Positions 23,758-27,852 of a stretch of 27,852 nt of DNA are shown here, piece by piece (position 1 is the first letter of the stretch; each line of letters starts with the position of its first letter). The notes beneath the pieces are model-generated. The model was not told where the DNA came from. It saw nothing but the letters and a program-made list of their open reading frames with translations, and made no database searches. A program made the position numbers and the translations under genes. The stretch spans positions 1 to 27,852 of the forward strand of contig CALBTX010000043.1 in assembly GCA_937967685.1 (NCBI GenBank). Direction: 5' to 3'. This DNA is from an uncultured Bacillaceae bacterium. Its GTDB lineage: Bacteria > Bacillota > Bacilli > Caldalkalibacillales > Caldalkalibacillaceae.

Positions 23758-24570
23758 TTACGATCGACTGCTGACAAATTCGCGCTCCGTCGATAAGGCA
23801 GCTTTCAAACGGCATATCGCCTTGGAATGCAGCTGAGAAATACGTGATGTCGATAAATCCAAAATTTCGGCTATTTCCGTAAAGGTCATATCATCGAAAT
23901 AGGCTAAAGAAACAACGATTTTTTCTTTCTCGGGTAAGCGGTCGATTGCCTCAGCCAGCGTTTCTTTCAACAATTGTTCGTCGAGATAAATTTCGGGTGA
24001 TTCGGCATTCGTATTCACGATCATATTATAGCGGCCAATCTCATGTTCTTCTTCATCATACAGCGGTTCATCGACAGAAATCATGATGGACAGGGAAGCA
24101 TCAGCCAATACTTGATTCACTTCCCTTTCGCTCAACCCTAAAAATTCACTGATCTCCCGGTCGGTGACCGAGCGTTGTTTCTTTTGTTCGAGCACCGTAT
24201 ACGCCTCTTCAATTTTTCTCGCTTTGTCACGGACCGAGCGGGGGATCCAATCATTTTGCCGCAATCCATCCATAATCGCACCGCGTATTCTAAAATTGGC
24301 ATAAGTCTCAAATTGCAATCCGCGTTGCAGATCAAATTTGTCCAGCGCATCAAGCAGCCCTTGCAAGCCCAGACTTTTCAAATCGCCTTTTTGTACAGTG
24401 TGCGGCAAATGAAGCGCTAATCGATGAACGACATAATCGACCAATGGCAAATATTTGCGCACGAGAACATTTCCAGCTTCCGGATCCCGTTCATCTTTCC
24501 ATTTCCGCCAATTGATTTCATCTTCTTCACTCCACTTCAATGGACCCCTTCTATGATCCGTCAATGTCAT
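23758..24570 (-). CDS. sigD: Flagellar/motility RNA polymerase sigma factor SigD (sigma-28, FliA)
   Basis: A sigma-28 factor that transcribes late flagellar, chemotaxis and autolysin genes and is normally held by FlgM. Region 2 shows RKYLPLVDYVVHRLALHLP, GDLKSLGLQGLLDALDKFD and FETYANFRIRGAIMDGLR. Region 3 includes the WIPRSVRDKARKIEEAY helix. Region 4 ends with LPEKEKIVVSLAYF, MTFTEIAEILDLSTSRISQLHSKA, the DNA-binding HTH. With ATG 24570 the protein is 270 residues; GTG codons at 24573 and 24576, and a TTG at 24594, are alternatives, and GAAAGGGA is best spaced for GTG 24576. It overlaps a possible small ORF upstream. Confidence 0.96.
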   Translation of the reverse strand: MTLTDHRRGPLKWSEEDEINWRKWKDERDPEAGNVLVRKYLPLVDYVVHRLALHLPHTVQKGDLKSLGLQGLLDALDKFDLQRGLQFETYANFRIRGAIMDGLRQNDWIPRSVRDKARKIEEAYTVLEQKKQRSVTDREISEFLGLSEREVNQVLADASLSIMISVDEPLYDEEEHEIGRYNMIVNTNAESPEIYLDEQLLKETLAEAIDRLPEKEKIVVSLAYFDDMTFTEIAEILDLSTSRISQLHSKAICRLKAALSTEREFVSSRS

Positions 24571-24652
24571 CACCACCTGCTGAATCCCTTTCAATCAACC
24601 GTTTATAAAAATCATCCTGATGCTCATTGAGTGTTCCGGCACTATTAGACAT
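24551..24652 (-). CDS. Possible 33-residue ORF bridging cheD and sigD
   Basis: An ATG at 24652 lies inside the last codons of cheD (its ATGTCTAA overlaps the cheD stop). The frame then stays open for 33 codons to a TAG at 24551, inside the sigD N-terminal coding region. The predicted product is hydrophilic and acidic, starts MSNSAGTLNEHQDDFYKRL and ends with a GGDDIDGS stretch. It resembles no family I know. Overlap with both neighbours suggests translational coupling, but a good SD is missing, and a 33-codon frame can arise by chance. Treat as tentative. Confidence 0.35.
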   Translation of the reverse strand: MSNSAGTLNEHQDDFYKRLIERDSAGGDDIDGS

Positions 24653-25148
24653 TCATGATGTTTTTGTTTCCGGTAAAAATAGACAAAATACCAGTGGAAG
24701 CATCGATTTCAATGGTCCGGCTGATATTTCCTCCGATGACTTCAGCAACGATCGGGATGCCTATTTGGCGTAATATCTTTTGGCATGCTTGCACATTGCG
24801 GGGACCGATACGCATCGTTTCCCCCTTGGAAAAAAAAGTGAACATTTGTGCTCCGCCGACTAATTTAGCCTCAAAAAAGCGGGGATGTCCTCCTTTAGCA
24901 ACCATTTTGTCGACCAAAAGAGGGATGGCCCGATCGGCATATTTGCCTTCCTTTGCTCCCTTGTTCAGAAATTCCTGGTTCAGAAATTCCTGGGATGCGG
25001 GCAGCATGACGTGGGCCAAGCCAGCGATTTTTTGCAGTGGATCATACAGAGTGACAGCGACACACGATCCTAATCCTGACGTTCGAATATGATCTGGGGC
25101 AGATGCGACCTTCAATTCGCCCATGCCGACTTTTATGATTTCGCTCAT
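24645..25148 (-). CDS. cheD: Chemoreceptor glutamine deamidase CheD
   Basis: A 167-residue enzyme that deamidates glutamines on methyl-accepting chemoreceptors and, in Bacillus, also interacts with CheC. The thiol-protease-like catalytic residues are present: Thr 23, Cys 29 in GLGSCVAVTLYD and His 46 in GLAHVMLP. The segment KYADRAIPLLVDKM and the FEAKLVGGAQMF region match the family. After HVMLP a 5-residue unit, QEFLN, is duplicated. ATG 25148 is chosen over an in-frame ATG seven codons upstream because it gives the conserved MSEIIKVGMGEL start and has GGAG ten bases before it. The cheC gene is not found between cheW and this gene. Confidence 0.96.
   Translation of the reverse strand: MSEIIKVGMGELKVASAPDHIRTSGLGSCVAVTLYDPLQKIAGLAHVMLPASQEFLNQEFLNKGAKEGKYADRAIPLLVDKMVAKGGHPRFFEAKLVGGAQMFTFFSKGETMRIGPRNVQACQKILRQIGIPIVAEVIGGNISRTIEIDASTGILSIFTGNKNIMNV
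24964..24993. repeat. 15-bp perfect tandem duplication in cheD
   Basis: Two identical, directly adjacent copies of ttcagaaattcctgg (24964-24978 and 24979-24993). They keep the cheD frame and add five residues. Perfect identity suggests a recent event. Confidence 0.95.
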
Positions 25149-25186
25149 CAAATAAAGACTCCGCAGCATGATTTCGTCATCAACAT

Positions 25187-25669
25187 TTATTGATTGATCT
25201 CCATTTGCTCGACCTGCTTCAATTCTTCGGGACTCAAGACACGGTCAAGATTGAGCAATACGAGCAATCGATCTTCCAGTTTGGCCATCCCTCTGAGATA
25301 AGCCGCTTCGACGCCGCCGACGACCTCGGGCGGAGGTTCGATGGCATCAAGCGGTACATCCAGTACGTCAAGCGCGGCATCGACAATCAAGCCGACTTCC
25401 ATTTCGTTGACGTGAACAATAACGATCCGTGTGCTGTCCGTATACTCCTCTTCCTCCATTTGAAACCTGCTTCGCAGATTGATGACGGGAATGACCACGC
25501 CGCGCAAGTTAATGACTCCTTTAACGAATGAAGGCGTATTCGGCACACGAGTGATGCTCTCCATTCGCTCAATCGATTTGACCTGGTCCACCTCGACCCC
25601 GTACTCTTCATCTTTTAACCGGAAAACGACCACCTTGACTTTTTCGACAACCGATTCCTGTTCAAACAT
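25187..25669 (-). CDS. cheW: Chemotaxis coupling protein CheW
   Basis: A 160-residue adaptor that joins CheA to chemoreceptors in the polar array. One CheW-like double-barrel domain fills the protein: VVVFRLKDEEYGVEVDQVKS, the ITRVPNTPSFVKGVINLRG motif with the conserved Arg near residue 56, PVINLRSRF and VGLIVDAALDVLDVP. Length and order next to cheA are as in B. subtilis. ATG 25669 has GGGAGGAG seven bases upstream; it starts 28 bases after the cheA stop. Confidence 0.97.
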   Translation of the reverse strand: MFEQESVVEKVKVVVFRLKDEEYGVEVDQVKSIERMESITRVPNTPSFVKGVINLRGVVIPVINLRSRFQMEEEEYTDSTRIVIVHVNEMEVGLIVDAALDVLDVPLDAIEPPPEVVGGVEAAYLRGMAKLEDRLLVLLNLDRVLSPEELKQVEQMEINQ

Positions 25670-25697
25670 TGTTTTTCTCCTCCCTCACACAAAGGCA

Positions 25698-27728
25698 TCA
25701 AGATTTAACTAAAGCATTACAATCAATAATTAAGGCGACTTGTCCATCCCCCAAAATGGTGGCTCCACCAATGCCAAAGACATGAGATAAATATTTGCCC
25801 AGCGGTTTTAAAACAATTTCCTGTTGACCGATAAAAGAGTCGACAACCAGTCCCGCCAATTGATCCCCTTTGCGAATGACCACGACTGAAAACGTCTGAT
25901 CGTCTTTCTCCGTGGGGATGGAAAATATTTCTGACAGTGAGATGAGCGGAACGACTTTTCCCCTGAAATCGATCATTGGCTGACCATGAACGAAACGAAT
26001 ATCTTCTTTTTTATAGATGGCCGTTTCTATAATTGATGATAACGGGATCGCATACTTCTCACGACCAACCTGGATGAGCATGGCCGCAATGATAGACAAC
26101 GTCAGAGGCAGCTGGATGGAAAATTTTGTTCCCTTCCCTATGTCTGACTGAATGGAAACCGCCCCTCCCAAAGATTGAATTTTGTTGGCCACAACATCCA
26201 GTCCGACGCCCCGGCCGGAGACGTCAGAGACGGTTTCGCTCGTACTGAAACCGGAAGCAAACATCAATTGATAGATGTCCTGCTTGGAAAAGTTTTCTGC
26301 TTTTTCGGCATTGACAAGCCCTTTTTCGATCGCCTTGTTCAAGATTTTATCCGGATCGATCCCCCTGCCGTCATCAACAATTTCGATAAACACGTCATTG
26401 CCGCTGTGGAAGGCGGTCAGCCGAATCTTTCCAGTCGCTGATTTGCCCTGTTTTTCCCGTTCTTCGGGATGTTCAATACCATGATCAACCGCATTGCGTA
26501 ACAAATGGACGAGGGGATCACCGATTTCATCTATGACGGTCCGGTCCAATTCGGTCTCCGCGCCACTCATCTCAAGGTCCACCCGCTTGTTTAAATCTTT
26601 GGCCAATCCCCTGACCATCCTTGGAAAACGGTTAAAAACCTGTTCTACAGGTTCCATGCGCATGTTTAAAATTAAATCTTGCAGGTTGCCGCTAATGCGA
26701 TTCATATGTTCAACCGTATCCGCCAGGTCGGGATGGTTTAATTCAGCGGCGATTTGCTGGAGTCGTCCCCGGTCTATGACCATCTCACTGAACAAGTTCA
26801 TTAACGTGTCCAAACGTTCGATATTCACCCGGATGGTTTTCCCTCCGACGCGCTTTTTGGCCGTGTTTTGAGCGCGCGGGGGATGCTCCGGCTTCTTTTT
26901 CTCGGACGCGCTTGAAGACTTTTTCTTCTTTTCAGTTTTCTTCGCTTCAGATTCATCTGTCGCAGACGACCATGTTTCAGCCGGGATTTTGGCAACGATC
27001 GCTTTTTCGACCTCTGACACTTGTAAAATCAGGTCATGGATCCATTCTTCATCTTCGTTGGAAATGTAGACGAGTTCAAAGGAAGTCTCGAATTGTTCTT
27101 GCTCGATTTGTTCAGCGGCCGGCACCGATTTAATGATATCTCCGCTCTTCTCCAGCAGTTCAAACACCATATAGGCCCTGGCCGCTTTTAAGATACAGCC
27201 GGCACGCAGTTCAACTCGAATGTGGTAAGCGTTGAATCCCGATTCCACCGATTGCTGGAGTACGGTCCGCTCATATTGATTGATTTCCGGTCCAGACGAT
27301 GTTTGGCCGGCAGGTTCCTCTGATCCGGGCTCGTCTGCCGGTTGTGCATCTCCGGCAATCGCGGCCGTTAAGCGCTCAACGATGGCACTGACATCGTGTT
27401 TTCCGTCTCCGCCATCGATGATCGATTGAATCATCGCTTCCAATGCATCGACACTTTGAAACAATATATCGACGATATCGCTGTCCACTTGCAATTGTTC
27501 ATGACGAATGGCATCCAGCACATTTTCCATATCGTGAGTCAATGAAGCCAAATCTTCATAGCCCATGGTGGCGGACATGCCCTTCAATGTATGAGCTGAA
27601 CGGAACATGTCCTGCACGATGCTGATGTTGGCCATGTCATCCTCCAGCGCCAGCAAATGATCATTGAGTGCCTGCAAATGCTCACGGGCTTCATCAATAA
27701 ACACATCCAAATATTGATTCATATCCAT
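25698..27728 (-). CDS. cheA: Chemotaxis histidine kinase CheA
   Basis: A 676-residue kinase that passes phosphate to CheY and CheB in response to receptor signals. P1 (HPt) carries the phosphorylated His 46 in SAHTLKGMSA. P2, a CheY-binding domain, spans about 155-250. A Lys/Glu/Ser-rich linker (about 255-295) leads to the P3 dimer helix (MNLFSEMVIDRGRL). P4 has the N box HLLRNAVDHG (408-417), G1 DDGRGI (452-457) and G2 GRGVGLD (505-511). P5 is a CheW-like domain. The frame is open three codons further to a TTG that touches the SD; ATG 27728 is correct with AAGGAGG nine bases upstream. Confidence 0.98.
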   Translation of the reverse strand: MDMNQYLDVFIDEAREHLQALNDHLLALEDDMANISIVQDMFRSAHTLKGMSATMGYEDLASLTHDMENVLDAIRHEQLQVDSDIVDILFQSVDALEAMIQSIIDGGDGKHDVSAIVERLTAAIAGDAQPADEPGSEEPAGQTSSGPEINQYERTVLQQSVESGFNAYHIRVELRAGCILKAARAYMVFELLEKSGDIIKSVPAAEQIEQEQFETSFELVYISNEDEEWIHDLILQVSEVEKAIVAKIPAETWSSATDESEAKKTEKKKKSSSASEKKKPEHPPRAQNTAKKRVGGKTIRVNIERLDTLMNLFSEMVIDRGRLQQIAAELNHPDLADTVEHMNRISGNLQDLILNMRMEPVEQVFNRFPRMVRGLAKDLNKRVDLEMSGAETELDRTVIDEIGDPLVHLLRNAVDHGIEHPEEREKQGKSATGKIRLTAFHSGNDVFIEIVDDGRGIDPDKILNKAIEKGLVNAEKAENFSKQDIYQLMFASGFSTSETVSDVSGRGVGLDVVANKIQSLGGAVSIQSDIGKGTKFSIQLPLTLSIIAAMLIQVGREKYAIPLSSIIETAIYKKEDIRFVHGQPMIDFRGKVVPLISLSEIFSIPTEKDDQTFSVVVIRKGDQLAGLVVDSFIGQQEIVLKPLGKYLSHVFGIGGATILGDGQVALIIDCNALVKS

Positions 27729-27742
27729 TGCAGTCAACCTCC

Positions 27743-27852
27743 TTATGACTGAGTCAATCTTTTCAGCGCAGCGGGAATTTCATCCAAAGGAATCACCTCG
27801 TCAACCAGTTGTGCTTCAATGACCGCTTTGGGCATGCCGTAAACAACACAGG
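27743..27852 (-). CDS. cheB: Chemotaxis response regulator / methylesterase CheB, C-terminal end
   Basis: Only the last 35 codons are inside the window; the rest runs off the right edge. The visible sequence, CVVYGMPKAVIEAQ followed by a short amphipathic helix, is the end of the CheB methylesterase domain just after its catalytic Asp. CheB removes methyl groups from (and can deamidate) receptors. The TAA stop is 14 bases before the cheA ATG, and the cheA SD directly follows the stop. Confidence 0.9.
   Translation of the reverse strand, partial: CVVYGMPKAVIEAQLVDEVIPLDEIPAALKRLTQS

Noticed and set aside
24655..25092. Plus-strand open frame of 145 codons over cheD
   Set aside because: Antisense shadow of cheD; the minus-strand product has all CheD catalytic residues.
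25149..25189. Short ATG frame right after the cheW stop as a cheC remnant
   Set aside because: About a dozen codons with no resemblance to CheC; read as plain intergenic sequence and cheD SD.
1..27852. Hidden defence system, mobile element or CRISPR array
   Set aside because: All genes are recognisable housekeeping or chemotaxis genes on one strand with conserved order; no transposase, integrase, spaced repeats or foreign-looking block is present.

Overview
This window is a contiguous, densely packed stretch of a Bacillota (class Bacilli, order Bacillales) chromosome. Every supported gene lies on the minus strand, so transcription runs from high to low coordinates. The gene order is the Bacillus-type cheB-cheA-cheW-cheD-sigD-(swrB position)-rpsB-tsf-pyrH-frr-uppS-cdsA-dxr-rseP-proS-polC-rimP-nusA-ylxR-ylxQ-infB-rbfA-truB-ribF-rpsO-pnp backbone. 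It differs from Bacillus subtilis in three ways: cheC is absent between cheW and cheD, ylxP is absent between infB and rbfA, and an nrnA-type DHH phosphoesterase sits between rbfA and truB. PolC of the Gram-positive type, a motility sigma factor and strong AGGAGG ribosome sites all fit a motile low-to-mid GC Bacillales species. I cannot name the species. Both ends cut genes: cheB on the right and pnp on the left.

Region by region, in the direction of transcription. (1) 27852-23198: the end of the fla/che operon, with CheB, CheA, CheW, CheD, a possible 33-codon bridging ORF, the flagellar sigma factor SigD and a one-TM coiled-coil protein at the swrB position. (2) 23197-20227: translation and nucleotide genes rpsB, tsf and pyrH. 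They start from a clear extended -10 promoter and a structured rpsB leader, with terminators after rpsB and after tsf. (3) 20225-9459: frr, then envelope lipid and protease genes (uppS, cdsA, dxr, rseP), then proS and polC. (4) 9458-2228: the rimP-nusA-ylxR-ylxQ-infB-rbfA-nrnA-truB operon, which starts from its own promoter and has a hairpin in the leader. (5) 2216-1: ribF, rpsO (own leader and promoter candidate, strong terminator) and pnp.

The theme is gene expression. Ribosomal proteins, translation factors, a tRNA synthetase, RNA maturation and decay enzymes and NusA are interleaved with isoprenoid/undecaprenyl lipid synthesis and the replicative polymerase. I see no mobile element, CRISPR array, tRNA, rRNA, phage gene or defence system, and no intergenic stretch exceeds about 190 bp. 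I found no new multi-gene system. The points worth a second look are local: a one-residue shortening of the invariant pyrophosphate-binding loop of UppS; probable RNA-based control regions ahead of rimP-nusA, rpsO and rpsB; a terminator inside rpsB-tsf; an acidic duplicated tail on NusA; small tandem duplications in rpsB and cheD; and a small ORF linking cheD to sigD.
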